From an uncultured Clostridia bacterium (GTDB lineage Bacteria > Bacillota > Clostridia > Oscillospirales > CAG-382): DNA of 33,617 nt. Positions 7,370 through 15,483 of this stretch are shown here, piece after piece. Made by a program: the position numbers and the translations under genes. The first letter of the stretch is position 1; each line of letters begins with the position of its first letter. The stretch lies in the NCBI GenBank assembly GCA_947627335.1, contig CANQVQ010000003.1, positions 1 to 33,617 on the forward strand, given 5' to 3'. The notes beneath the pieces are model-generated. The model had not been told where the DNA came from. It saw only the letters and a list, made by a program, of their open reading frames with translations, and made no database searches.

Positions 7370-9466
7370 ATGCGTTTTGCAAAAGCGGTCGTAAAATACC
7401 GCATTCCGATCCTGATCGTGACCCTGGTCCTCCTGATTCCATCGGTTTTGGGGATGATCGGGACACGCATCAACTACGATATGCTGACCTATCTGCCGGA
7501 GGATCTGGAAACCGTCGTCGGGCAGAACGAGCTGATGGCGGACTTCGACAAAGGCGCCTTCGCGTTTCTGGTCGTGGAGGATATGCCGGGCAAGGACGTG
7601 GCGGCTCTGAAGGAGCGGATCGAGCGGGTCGATCATGTGGATACCGTCCTGTGGTACGATTCCGTCGCCGACCTTTCCGTCCCGATGGAGCTGCTGCCCG
7701 ACGAGATCTATGACGAATTCAACACGGAAAACGCCACCATGATGGCGATCTTCTTCGACAGCTCCACCTCCTCCGACGTCACCATGGACGCGGTGCGGGA
7801 AATTCGGCAGATCGCCGGAAAACAGTGCTTCCTGTCGGGGCTTACCGCCATGGTGGTGGACCTGAAGGACCTGTGCGAACGGGAGGAACCCATCTATGTG
7901 GGCATCGCCGTGGTGCTGGCGCTTGCCGTCATGCTGCTTCTGCTGGACAACTGGCTGACGCCGTTCGTTTTCCTTTTGAGCATCGGCATGATGATCCTCA
8001 TTAACCTGGGGAGTAATTATTTCCTCGGTGAAATTTCCTATATCACAAAGGCGCTTTCCGCCGTTTTGCAGCTTGCCGTGACCATGGATTACTCCATCTT
8101 CCTCTGGCACAGCTACAACGAGCAGCTGACGAAACACGACGACCGCAAGGAGGCCATGGCGAACGCCATTCGGGAAACGCTGACTTCCATCGTCGGCAGT
8201 TCCATCACCACCGTCGCCGGATTCATCGCGCTTTGCTTCATGTCCTTCACCCTCGGTCGCGACCTCGGCGTCGTGATGGCGAAAGGCGTTATCCTGGGCG
8301 TGATCGGGTGCGTGACCGTGCTGCCCGCCCTGATTCTCGTACTGGAGAAACCGCTGCAAAAGGCAAAGCACAGGTCGCTGATCCCAAATATGCGCAAATT
8401 CGCCAAGGGCACGGTGAAGGTTTTCCCGGTTTTTCTCTGCCTGTTCGTGCTGCTGGTCCCGCCCGCCCTTTACGGGTACGACCGGACCAACGACGAGGTC
8501 TATTACAACCTTGCAAAGTCCCTGCCGGACGACATGGACTATGTGATCGCAAACAGCAAGCTGTCGGAGGAGTTCGACATCGCTTCGACGCATATGCTCC
8601 TTGTCGATAAAAATCTTTCGTCAAAATCCGTCCGGGACATGATGCGGGAAATGGAACAGGTGGACGGCGTCAAGTATGTGCTGGGGCTGGAATCGGTGAT
8701 CGGTCCCCGCGTGCCGGAGGAAGTCCTGCCGGAGTCGATCACCGGGCTTTTGCAGAGCGACAGGTGGGAACTGCTGCTCCTGAATTCCGAATATCCCGTG
8801 GCGAGCGACGAGGTCGATGCGCAGATCGATTCCCTGCATACCATCCTGAAAAAATACGACCCGAACGGGATGCTGATCGGGGAAGCGCCCTGCATGAAGG
8901 ATATGATCGACGTCACGTCCCACGATTTCGAGGTCGTCAACGTCATTTCCATCGCCCTGATCTTCCTTATCATCGCCTTGGTGGAACGCAGCGTCTCCCT
9001 GCCGTTTATTCTGATCGCGGTCATCGAACTGGCGATCTTCATCAACTTGGGTCTGCCGCATTACCTGGGGCAAAGCCTCCCGTTTATCGCACCGATCTGC
9101 ATCAGCACCATCCAGCTCGGCGCAACCGTGGACTACGCCATTCTGATGACGACGCGGTACAAGTCCGAGCGAATCCGCGGGCGGGACAAAAAGGACGCCG
9201 TGCGGACGGCGCTGACCGCGTCGATCCCGTCCATCCTGGTTTCGGGGTTCGGGCTGTTCGCCGCTACCTTCGGCGTGGCGCTCTACTCGGAAATCGACAT
9301 GATCCGTGCGATCTGTATGCTGCTTGCCCGTGGCGCCGTCATCAGTATGCTCTGCGTCATTCTGTTCCTTCCGGCGCTTCTGCTTTTGCTGGATAAGGTC
9401 ATTTGCGTCACCACACTGGGCATGAAAAAGAGAAACAAACCCGAACAGGAGGTCCTTTTGAAATGA
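7370..9466 (+). CDS. MMPL/RND-superfamily transporter
   Basis: A 698-residue transporter built of two homologous halves. Each half has one helix, a large external domain (about 35-165 and 375-515) and a block of five helices (about 170-325 and 520-690). The diagnostic helix-4 segments are visible in both: V-T-M-D-Y-S-I-F-L-W-H-S-Y in half one and A-T-V-D-Y-A-I-L-M-T-T-R-Y in half two, with the conserved Asp-Tyr involved in proton coupling in MmpL proteins. MMPL proteins move lipids or hydrophobic molecules across the membrane by proton motive force. The ATG at 7370 is chosen over a GTG at 7361 because GGAAAGG precedes it at good spacing. Its stop overlaps the next start (ATGA). Linkage with a lipid kinase suggests a lipid substrate (inference). 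Confidence 0.92.
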   Translation: MRFAKAVVKYRIPILIVTLVLLIPSVLGMIGTRINYDMLTYLPEDLETVVGQNELMADFDKGAFAFLVVEDMPGKDVAALKERIERVDHVDTVLWYDSVADLSVPMELLPDEIYDEFNTENATMMAIFFDSSTSSDVTMDAVREIRQIAGKQCFLSGLTAMVVDLKDLCEREEPIYVGIAVVLALAVMLLLLDNWLTPFVFLLSIGMMILINLGSNYFLGEISYITKALSAVLQLAVTMDYSIFLWHSYNEQLTKHDDRKEAMANAIRETLTSIVGSSITTVAGFIALCFMSFTLGRDLGVVMAKGVILGVIGCVTVLPALILVLEKPLQKAKHRSLIPNMRKFAKGTVKVFPVFLCLFVLLVPPALYGYDRTNDEVYYNLAKSLPDDMDYVIANSKLSEEFDIASTHMLLVDKNLSSKSVRDMMREMEQVDGVKYVLGLESVIGPRVPEEVLPESITGLLQSDRWELLLLNSEYPVASDEVDAQIDSLHTILKKYDPNGMLIGEAPCMKDMIDVTSHDFEVVNVISIALIFLIIALVERSVSLPFILIAVIELAIFINLGLPHYLGQSLPFIAPICISTIQLGATVDYAILMTTRYKSERIRGRDKKDAVRTALTASIPSILVSGFGLFAATFGVALYSEIDMIRAICMLLARGAVISMLCVILFLPALLLLLDKVICVTTLGMKKRNKPEQEVLLK

Positions 9467-11670
9467 AAAAGTCTGTCACGAAGATCCTTGCGCTTTGCCT
9501 TTGCGTCCTTCTCGCGGTGGGCGGGATCGCCATGACCGCTTTTGCCTTGAACACCGATGAAAATACGACCGAAAAGCAGGCGGACCCCGAACCCGCATCC
9601 GTTTCCGACGATACCGGCGTCTCCAAGGACGAAACCGTGTATGTCCTCGCCGAGGCGGACGGCTCCGTTCGGAAAATCATCGTCAGCGATTGGATCAAGA
9701 ATTCCCTCGGCAATGCCGCGGTGAACGATCGGACCGAACTGACGAATGTGGAAAATGTCAAGGGCGACGAAACCTACACCCTGAACGGCGACGGTCTGCG
9801 CGTATGGGACGCCCAGGGGAACGACATCTACTACCGGGGCGACATCGAAAAGGAACTCCCGGTCGACCTTTCCGTCTCCTACAAGCTGGACGGGAAGCCG
9901 ATTTCGGCGGAAGAACTGGTCGGAAAGAGCGGTCGCGTGACCATTCGGTTCGACTACCGGAACAAGCAGTACGAAACCGTCGAGATCGACGGCAGGCAGG
10001 AGAAGATCTACGTCCCGTTCGCCATGCTGACCGGCGTCCTGCTGGATGACGACGTGTTCACCAACGTGGAGGTGACCAACGGCAAACTGATTAACGACGG
10101 CAGCCGCACCGCCGTGGTCGGGATCGCTTTCCCCGGTTTGCAGGAGAACCTTGCGATTTCCAAAGATAAATTGGAGATCCCCGATTCTGTGGAGATCTCC
10201 GCTGATGTGAGCGATTTCCGGCTTGCGATGACGGTGACGCTCGCGACAAACGAGCTGTTCAGCGAATTGGACGTGGACAGTCTGGACGACGTTTCGGAAC
10301 TCAGCGCCTCCATGGAGGAACTGACGAGCGCCATGGAGCAGCTTTTGGACGGTTCCTCGCAGCTTTATGACGGGCTCGCCACATTGCTTGAAAAGTCCGA
10401 TGAACTGGTGGAAGGGATCGATCGGCTTGCCGCCGGGGCGGAGAGCCTCAAAAACGGGACCGACAGCCTTGACGCGGGAGCGGCGGAACTGCAAGCCGGG
10501 GCGGCACAGCTGCACGAAGGGCTGAACACCCTCGCGTCGAACAACGACGCCCTGAACGGCGGGGCAAAACAGGTATTCGACACGCTGCTCGCCACGGCGA
10601 ACACCCAGCTTGCAGCCGCAGGACTGGACGTCCCGACCCTGACGGTGGAAAACTATGCGCAGGTCCTGGACGGCGTCGCCGCGTCGCTGGACGGGGACGC
10701 CGTGTATGCGCAGGCGCAAAGCCAGGTGACCGCAGCCGTGGAAGCGCAGAAAGATACGATCATGCAGCAGGTCGCGACCGCCGTTCGGGTGGAGGTCGCC
10801 GCACAGGTCACGACCGCCGTCCGGGAGGAAGTGACGGCGCAGGTGACGCAGGTCGTTCGGGAAACCGTGGCGGAACAGGTCGTTCAGGCGGCTCTGCATA
10901 TCGACAAAGCGTCTTATGACGCCGCCGTTGCCGCCGGGCAGGTAGATGCGGAAACACAGGGAAAAATCGAGGCAGTCATTGAGCAACAGATGCAATCCGA
11001 GCAGATACTTCAGCAGATTCAGGCGGGGGTAGACACGCAGATGGCGACCCAACCGATCCAAGATACCGTCACGGCAAAGACCGACGAGCAAATGCAAAGC
11101 GATACCGTCAAACAGACAATCGCGCAGCAGACGGAACTGCAGATGCAGAAGATCATCTCGGAACAAATGGAATCCGACGAGGTGCAGGCGCAGCTTGCCG
11201 CCGCCGCGGAGGGCGCAAAATCGGTCGCCGCGCTCAAAGCCTCTCTGGACAGCTACAACGGATTCTACCTCGGCCTGCAAAGCTATACGTCCGGCGTCGC
11301 CGACGCCGCGGCGGGGGCGGGGACCCTGCAGGACGGAACGGATACCTTGAAAGCCGGCGCTTCCGCGCTTGCCGACGGCGCTTCACAGCTTTACGATGGG
11401 ATCCTTACCCTGAAAAACGGGACGCCGGCTCTGGTGGACGGGATCACCCAACTTCGCGACGGCGCCATGCAGCTTTCCGACGGATTGAAAGAATTTGACG
11501 AGGAAGGCGTCCAAAAGCTGGCGGACGCGGTGAACGGCGACCTCGACGGACTGCTGACAAGGCTCCGTGCGACCAGAGACGTGTCCCTGCGCTATACGAA
11601 TTTTGCAGGCATGGGCGAGGACATGGACGGTCGGGTGAAATTCATTTATCGAACGGATTCCATCGGGTAA
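9463..11670 (+). CDS. Secreted coiled-coil protein with x-x-x-L-x-x-G heptad repeats (YhgE-like)
   Basis: A 735-residue protein with a signal peptide (about 1-28, cleavage near T-A-F-A) and no later membrane helix. After a beta-rich region (about 40-245, with D-W-I-K-N and S-V-S-Y-K-L-D-G-K-P), a long helical part carries Leu/Gly heptads such as L-L-D-G-S-S-Q-L-Y-D-G-L-A-T-L and L-K-N-G-T-D-S-L-D-A-G-A. A Gln-rich coiled coil (about 420-580) interrupts the repeats, which resume near the C-terminus. Such heptads mark the YhgE/Pip group and MMPL-associated proteins of Gram-positives. It is translationally coupled to MMPL (ATGA overlap), so a role as an extracytoplasmic tether or channel-like partner of the transporter is plausible. 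Unlike YhgE it lacks C-terminal transmembrane helices. Confidence 0.8.
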   Translation: MKKSVTKILALCLCVLLAVGGIAMTAFALNTDENTTEKQADPEPASVSDDTGVSKDETVYVLAEADGSVRKIIVSDWIKNSLGNAAVNDRTELTNVENVKGDETYTLNGDGLRVWDAQGNDIYYRGDIEKELPVDLSVSYKLDGKPISAEELVGKSGRVTIRFDYRNKQYETVEIDGRQEKIYVPFAMLTGVLLDDDVFTNVEVTNGKLINDGSRTAVVGIAFPGLQENLAISKDKLEIPDSVEISADVSDFRLAMTVTLATNELFSELDVDSLDDVSELSASMEELTSAMEQLLDGSSQLYDGLATLLEKSDELVEGIDRLAAGAESLKNGTDSLDAGAAELQAGAAQLHEGLNTLASNNDALNGGAKQVFDTLLATANTQLAAAGLDVPTLTVENYAQVLDGVAASLDGDAVYAQAQSQVTAAVEAQKDTIMQQVATAVRVEVAAQVTTAVREEVTAQVTQVVRETVAEQVVQAALHIDKASYDAAVAAGQVDAETQGKIEAVIEQQMQSEQILQQIQAGVDTQMATQPIQDTVTAKTDEQMQSDTVKQTIAQQTELQMQKIISEQMESDEVQAQLAAAAEGAKSVAALKASLDSYNGFYLGLQSYTSGVADAAAGAGTLQDGTDTLKAGASALADGASQLYDGILTLKNGTPALVDGITQLRDGAMQLSDGLKEFDEEGVQKLADAVNGDLDGLLTRLRATRDVSLRYTNFAGMGEDMDGRVKFIYRTDSIG

Positions 11671-11694
11671 ACCGGGAAAGGAACGGGGAACGAC

Positions 11695-12573
11695 ATGGCT
11701 GAAACGTATGTGCTGTATAACCCGATCGCGGGGGGCAACAGGGGATTTGAAAACGCTAAGAAGCTGGAGGCGGTTTTCCCGCAGAAAAACCTGCTTTACC
11801 GCGATATGACCGGCATTTCGGACTACGGCGACTTCTTCGGCTCGATCCGGGCGGACGACGTCGTCATCCTCTGCGGCGGAGACGGGACCCTGAACCGCTT
11901 CATCAACGCTACCGATTCCATGGAGATCGAAAACCCCATCCTGTACTACGCGACCGGGAACGGGAACGATTTCCTGCGGGACCTGGGGCAGACGGCGGAC
12001 GGACCGATCCAAATCAACGACTACATCAAAAATCTGCCTTCCGTCACGGTCAATGGGAAGAAACATCGGTTCCTGAACGGCGTCGGCTACGGGATCGACG
12101 GCTACTGCTGCGAAGTCGGGGACAAAAAACGGACGCAGTCCGACAAGCCGGTCAACTACGCCTCCATCGCTATTCAAGGACTGCTGTACGGGTATAAGCC
12201 GTCTGCGGCGGTCGTCACGGTGGACGGGCAGACCCGCACCTATCAAAAGGTCTGGATCGCACCGACCATGTACGGTCGCTATTACGGCGGCGGCATGATG
12301 CCCGCGCCGGAGCAGAGGCGCGGAAACGCGGAACGCACGGTGTCCGTGGCGGTCATTCACGATTCCGGGAAGCTGCGGACGCTTTGCGTCTTTCCGTCTA
12401 TCTTTCAGGGCAAGCACGTCACCCATACCGCTATCGTCGATGTGCTCAGCGGACATCGGATCACCGTGGAGTTCGACCGCCCCTCCCCTTTGCAGATCGA
12501 CGGCGAAACCGTCCTGAACGTGAAAAAATACGACGTGGAATCGGCGCCCGTCCCGGCGTACGCATTTGGGTGA
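11695..12573 (+). CDS. Diacylglycerol kinase family lipid kinase (DagK/YegS-like)
   Basis: A 292-residue protein of the DAGK catalytic family. The N-terminus Y-V-L-Y-N-P-I-A-G-G matches the family, the nucleotide loop is G-G-D-G-T-L-N at 61-67, and Y-A-T-G-N-G-N-D-F-L at 85-94 and N-G-V-G-Y-G-I-D-G (near 127) are further family motifs. The C-terminal beta domain is complete (ends with I-D-G-E-T-V-L-N-V). It should phosphorylate diacylglycerol or another lipid at the inner face of the membrane. It is the last gene of the MMPL operon, 24 nt after the coiled-coil gene, with RBS AAAGGAACGGGG. Substrate choice cannot be read from sequence. Confidence 0.9.
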   Translation: MAETYVLYNPIAGGNRGFENAKKLEAVFPQKNLLYRDMTGISDYGDFFGSIRADDVVILCGGDGTLNRFINATDSMEIENPILYYATGNGNDFLRDLGQTADGPIQINDYIKNLPSVTVNGKKHRFLNGVGYGIDGYCCEVGDKKRTQSDKPVNYASIAIQGLLYGYKPSAAVVTVDGQTRTYQKVWIAPTMYGRYYGGGMMPAPEQRRGNAERTVSVAVIHDSGKLRTLCVFPSIFQGKHVTHTAIVDVLSGHRITVEFDRPSPLQIDGETVLNVKKYDVESAPVPAYAFG

Positions 12574-12667
12574 GGGCGAAAAAGACCGACACGCACCCGA
12601 ATCCGTCCGTTTTTCGTAATTTTGAAACAAATTATTGGAAAAACCTACAAAAATTATCCCGAAGCGC

Positions 12668-12697
12668 TTGACAAACATCGGCGCATTGTGCTATAAT
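12668..12697 (+). promoter_or_regulatory. Strong promoter of the zinc-ribbon membrane protein gene
   Basis: TTGACA (12668-12673), 18-bp spacer, TATAAT (12692-12697), with TGc in front of the -10 (extended). Both hexamers are perfect consensus. Confidence 0.9.
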
Positions 12698-12755
12698 ACG
12701 ACAGACAGGAACATTTGGGGGGATGCTGTCTGTCGTATTTTGATTTTGCCCCAAA
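12695..12755 (+). promoter_or_regulatory. 14-bp dyad on the start site with possible pseudoknot (operator or leader RNA)
   Basis: AATACGACAGACAG (12695-12708) and CTGTCTGTCGTATT (12726-12739) are perfectly complementary around a 17-nt loop. The first arm overlaps the end of the -10 box and the likely start site near 12704. The loop contains TTTGGGG (about 12714-12720), which is complementary to CCCCAAA at 12749-12755, so an RNA could close a second helix. Either a very long operator or a leader RNA element is possible. The dyad is followed by a T-rich stretch (ATTTTGATTTTG), weakly terminator-like. Confidence 0.55.
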
Positions 12756-12889
12756 CCCCAAAGGCGTGTTGAAGTCCGAAAAATTCCAATTCCGGATCCT
12801 TTGCTTTTTTCAGATTTGTTCGGGGAAAGCGAAAGAACCGGCGATCATTCGCAGCTTGGGATTTCTGAGATAAAAAGGAGGAATACGTG

Positions 12890-14038
12890 ATGTATTGTAC
12901 AAATTGCGGGACGCAAAATGCGGACGACGCTTCGTTCTGCCGGAATTGCGGATCGCCGCTCAAAAAAAGCCAGACCGGCTATCAGCAGCCGTATCAGGCG
13001 CCGCGGTACCGGCAGGCGCCGTATTCGCAGCGACCCGCATCGTCCGCGGGAACGGCGGTTTTGCGGAATGTTTGCTCTTCTCCCGAGGCGCTCGCGGCGA
13101 TCATCGCCTATACGGCGGCGGCCTTTTTCAGTTTTTTGAACGCGGTCTTCAACTCGTACGGCATCCTCAGCAACTTCTATCAAATTGCGGATCTGCTGGA
13201 TATGAGGAGTTTTTACCGTACTTTAAGCGGTTCCTTCGTTGCGCTGTCGATCATCGCGATGATCCCAACCGTTTTGATTGCCGTCGGCTTATGGCTCACC
13301 TACACCTCCGCGGCGAGCAAGACGAGCGCCGGGGTGAAAACGATCGGGCTGACGATCATAAAAGTGGTCCTGATCGTCAACCTCTCGATCATCGGCGGTC
13401 TTCTCGCGATCGTTGAGATCGTTGAGATTGTCGCCTTGTCTACAGTATCCCAAGTCAGCCACGGTTATTTCGGTTCCGCAATGATCGGTTCGCTCGTCGG
13501 CGTGATGATCGTCATTGCGATCGCCCTGGCATTGGTCATTCTTTTCTATGTGAAAGCGATCAAGACCGTCAACACGATCCGGCAGACGGCGCAAAGCGGG
13601 GTCCCATCGGATAACGTGTCCGTCTTTGTGGCGGTCATGTCGTTCATCATGGGCGGCTTTACGGTGATTTCGATCATCGGAAGTTATGGAGCGCTCGCCG
13701 TGCTTTCCAACCTGTGTTCCGCAACGGCATACATTACATTCGGTGTGTTTCTGCTCTCCTACCGTGGAAAAATGCGGACCGCGGTATACGGCGCCGGATA
13801 CGCGAATTTCCGGCAGCAGCCGTATACGTCGCAGACGCCTTACGGTACGCCGAACGACTTCACGGTGCAGGACACCACGAATTACGGGCAGTCCGCGGAT
13901 GCGGAGCAGGAGACGGCGGAGACAGGCGGGAACGCCCCGCAGCAGCTCGTCACCTGTTCGAGATGCGGTGGGCAGTACAACGTGTCCCAGGGACAGGAAT
14001 GCAGATGCCCCTACTGCGGCAACGTGGAAAACGAGTAA
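12890..14038 (+). CDS. Membrane protein with a zinc ribbon at each end
   Basis: A 382-residue protein. The N-terminus is a zinc ribbon with C3-T-N-C6 and C17-R-N-C20-G. A Gln/Tyr/Pro-rich linker (about 25-50) follows, then about six membrane helices between roughly 62 and 300 (for example A-A-F-F-S-F-L-N-A-V-F and V-M-I-V-I-A-I-A-L-A-L-V-I-L-F). After a second flexible Gln/Thr-rich stretch, the C-terminus is another ribbon: C-S-R-C-G-G-Q-Y and C-P-Y-C-G-N-V. Both ribbons would sit on the same, cytoplasmic side. The ATG at 12890 has AAGGAGG 8 nt upstream and is preferred to the GTG at 12887. It is a single-gene unit ending in a strong terminator. Zinc-ribbon membrane proteins are common in Clostridia; function is unknown. 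Confidence 0.85.
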   Translation: MYCTNCGTQNADDASFCRNCGSPLKKSQTGYQQPYQAPRYRQAPYSQRPASSAGTAVLRNVCSSPEALAAIIAYTAAAFFSFLNAVFNSYGILSNFYQIADLLDMRSFYRTLSGSFVALSIIAMIPTVLIAVGLWLTYTSAASKTSAGVKTIGLTIIKVVLIVNLSIIGGLLAIVEIVEIVALSTVSQVSHGYFGSAMIGSLVGVMIVIAIALALVILFYVKAIKTVNTIRQTAQSGVPSDNVSVFVAVMSFIMGGFTVISIIGSYGALAVLSNLCSATAYITFGVFLLSYRGKMRTAVYGAGYANFRQQPYTSQTPYGTPNDFTVQDTTNYGQSADAEQETAETGGNAPQQLVTCSRCGGQYNVSQGQECRCPYCGNVENE

Positions 14039-14114
14039 CCGGACAGCAAAGTTTTTTGACCGAAAAAACGGAAACGGGATTTTCCGTCGCACGGACGGGG
14101 TTTCCGCATGACAG

Positions 14115-14150
14115 GCAGGACCATCGGTTTACCGGTGGTCTTGCTTTTTT
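14115..14150 (+). terminator. Rho-independent terminator after zinc-ribbon gene
   Basis: Arms 14115-14128 and 14131-14144 form a 14-bp stem with two G-U pairs and a very tight turn, followed by six T (14145-14150). Confidence 0.9.
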
Positions 14151-14212
14151 GCCGCACGGCGTCCGTTCCCGAAATTTTGCAAAAAAAAATCGAAAAAAGT
14201 TTCGCCCGGGGT

Positions 14213-14241
14213 ATTGACATCGTGTCAGAACCGTGCTATAC
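14213..14241 (+). promoter_or_regulatory. Promoter of the second TetR operon
   Basis: TTGACA (14213-14218), 17 bp, TATACT (14236-14241) with TGc extended -10. The promoter is overlaid by TGACA/TGTCA half-sites. Confidence 0.88.
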
Positions 14242-14256
14242 TGACAATGCTGACAC
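14214..14256 (+). promoter_or_regulatory. Operator cluster: TGACA/TGTCA half-sites
   Basis: TGACA-tcg-TGTCA (14214-14226) is a perfect 13-bp palindrome covering the -35 box. Further TGACA copies lie at 14241-14245 and 14250-14254, and CGTGTCAG (14220-14227) is inverted as CTGACACG (14249-14256). The set spans -35 to beyond -10, the place expected for autorepression by the TetR protein encoded next. Confidence 0.65.
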
Positions 14257-14303
14257 GGCGTCAAAAAGTATACCGTTTCAAGCGGAAAGGGAGGGGACCG
14301 CCT

Positions 14304-14933
14304 ATGCCGAAAGGATCGCCGGAACTGACGGAGGCACGCAGGGAAGAGATCGTCAATGCCTGCGAAACGCTCTATCAGACCAAGAGTTTCAAGGAGATCA
14401 CGCTGAAGGACATCGCGAACGCCACCAGCTTCACCCGTACCTCGATCTACAACTACTTCCAGACGAAAGAAGAGATCTTCCTTGCCCTGCTGAAGCGGGA
14501 ATACGAGCTGTGGATCGCAGACCTCAATCAAATTATGGCGGAAAACGAGACGCTTACCAAGGACGGATTCGCGGACAGGCTGGCGCGTTCCCTTGAAAAA
14601 CGTGCGCAGCTGCTCAAAATCCTATCCATGAACCATTACGACCTCGAAAGCAGCAGTCGTCCCGAACGATTGGTCGAATTCAAGGTCGCCTACGGGAACT
14701 CCCTGAAAACGGTCATGCACTGTTTGGAGAAGTACTTCCCGGAACTGCCGATCGCCGAAAAGCAACGCTTCCTCTACACGTTCTTCCCGTTCCTGTTCGG
14801 GATCTACCCCTACACGTTCGTGACCGAGAAGCAGCGGACGGCGATGGAGGAAGCCGGGGTCAACTATGTGTTCCTGTCGATTTACGAGATCACCTACAAC
14901 TGCGCAAGAATGCTTTTGGGGGAATCCGTATGA
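14304..14933 (+). CDS. TetR/AcrR family transcriptional regulator (autoregulated)
   Basis: A 209-residue regulator. The N-terminal helix-turn-helix reads I-T-L-K-D-I-A-N-A-T-S-F-T-R-T-S-I-Y-N-Y-F (about 33-53), followed by a helical ligand-binding domain. The ATG at 14304 follows AAAGGGAGGGG. It is the first gene of an operon: its stop overlaps the ATG of the lipoprotein gene (ATGA at 14930). A palindrome of TGACA half-sites lies on its own promoter, so it very likely represses this operon until a ligand appears. The ligand is unknown, but the enzymes downstream suggest a small organic or oxidised compound. Confidence 0.92.
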   Translation: MPKGSPELTEARREEIVNACETLYQTKSFKEITLKDIANATSFTRTSIYNYFQTKEEIFLALLKREYELWIADLNQIMAENETLTKDGFADRLARSLEKRAQLLKILSMNHYDLESSSRPERLVEFKVAYGNSLKTVMHCLEKYFPELPIAEKQRFLYTFFPFLFGIYPYTFVTEKQRTAMEEAGVNYVFLSIYEITYNCARMLLGESV

Positions 14934-15463
14934 AAAGAATCGGAATTTTGCTGACGGTGCTTTTTCTGCTCGTCTGCGTCGCGTCGTGCGGAGCGGAGGA
15001 AGCGCGGACCGAACCGGGCGAAACCGTCGACTCGTCCACGCAGGATACGCAGAGCGAACCGGGCGAAACCGTCACGACGGAAAACAAAACGGAAACGGAG
15101 GCGAAAACCGCCATGAAAATGAACGTGCAGATCGGGGATCGGACCTTTTCTGCGACGCTGGAGGACAACGACGCGGTGCGGGAACTTGTCGGGATGATGA
15201 AGGAGTCGCCCGTAACGCTCGAACTGCGGGACTATTCCGGCTTTGAAAAGGTCGGTCCGCTCGGCAGGAGCCTTTCAACGGACGACCGGCAGACCACGAC
15301 CGTCGCGGGGGACATCGTGCTGTATAACGGGGACCAGATCGTGCTGTTTTACGGGTCCAATTCGTGGAGCTATACGCGGGTCGGGCATATCGACGACCTG
15401 ACCGGCTGGGCGGACGCGCTCGGCAGCGGTGGGGTCACGGCGGTATTTACCCTTGCGGAATAA
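14930..15463 (+). CDS. Cyclophilin-like-fold lipoprotein
   Basis: A 177-residue protein with a lipoprotein signal peptide, lipobox V-A-S-C with Cys20, and a Glu/Thr-rich linker (about 21-60) containing the repeated E-P-G-E-T-V. The mature domain (about 62-177) matches the cyclophilin-like family seen in many clostridial secreted proteins: M-N-V-Q-I-G-D-R-T-F-S-A-T-L-E-D-N-D-A-V at the start, D-Y-S-G-F-E-K-V-G-P-L-G-R-S-L in the middle, and G-D-I-V-L-Y-N-G-D-Q-I-V-L-F-Y-G near the end. These domains usually lack the catalytic residues of peptidyl-prolyl isomerases; their role is uncertain. It is coupled to TetR by ATGA overlap and followed 20 nt later by the CMD-cupin gene. Confidence 0.82.
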   Translation: MKRIGILLTVLFLLVCVASCGAEEARTEPGETVDSSTQDTQSEPGETVTTENKTETEAKTAMKMNVQIGDRTFSATLEDNDAVRELVGMMKESPVTLELRDYSGFEKVGPLGRSLSTDDRQTTTVAGDIVLYNGDQIVLFYGSNSWSYTRVGHIDDLTGWADALGSGGVTAVFTLAE

Positions 15464-15483
15464 AAAAACGGGAGGTTTTCATC

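Larger units (their letters stand above)
12574..12889 (+). other. 316-nt intergenic region with promoter and long structured leader
   Basis: No strong terminator follows the lipid kinase; only weak arms CGAAAAA/TTTTTCG flank 12578-12620. A strong promoter at 12668-12697 gives a leader of about 185 nt before the zinc-ribbon gene, beginning with a 14-bp dyad. No protein-coding frame is convincing here. Confidence 0.6.

Noticed and set aside
9283..11280. A 665-codon minus-strand open frame with repeats
   Set aside because: Antisense shadow of the heptad-repeat protein; no RBS or homology.
9463..11670. Methyl-accepting or phage tape-measure protein
   Set aside because: Long coiled coil suggested this, but the signal peptide, L-x-x-G heptads and MMPL coupling fit the YhgE-like group better.
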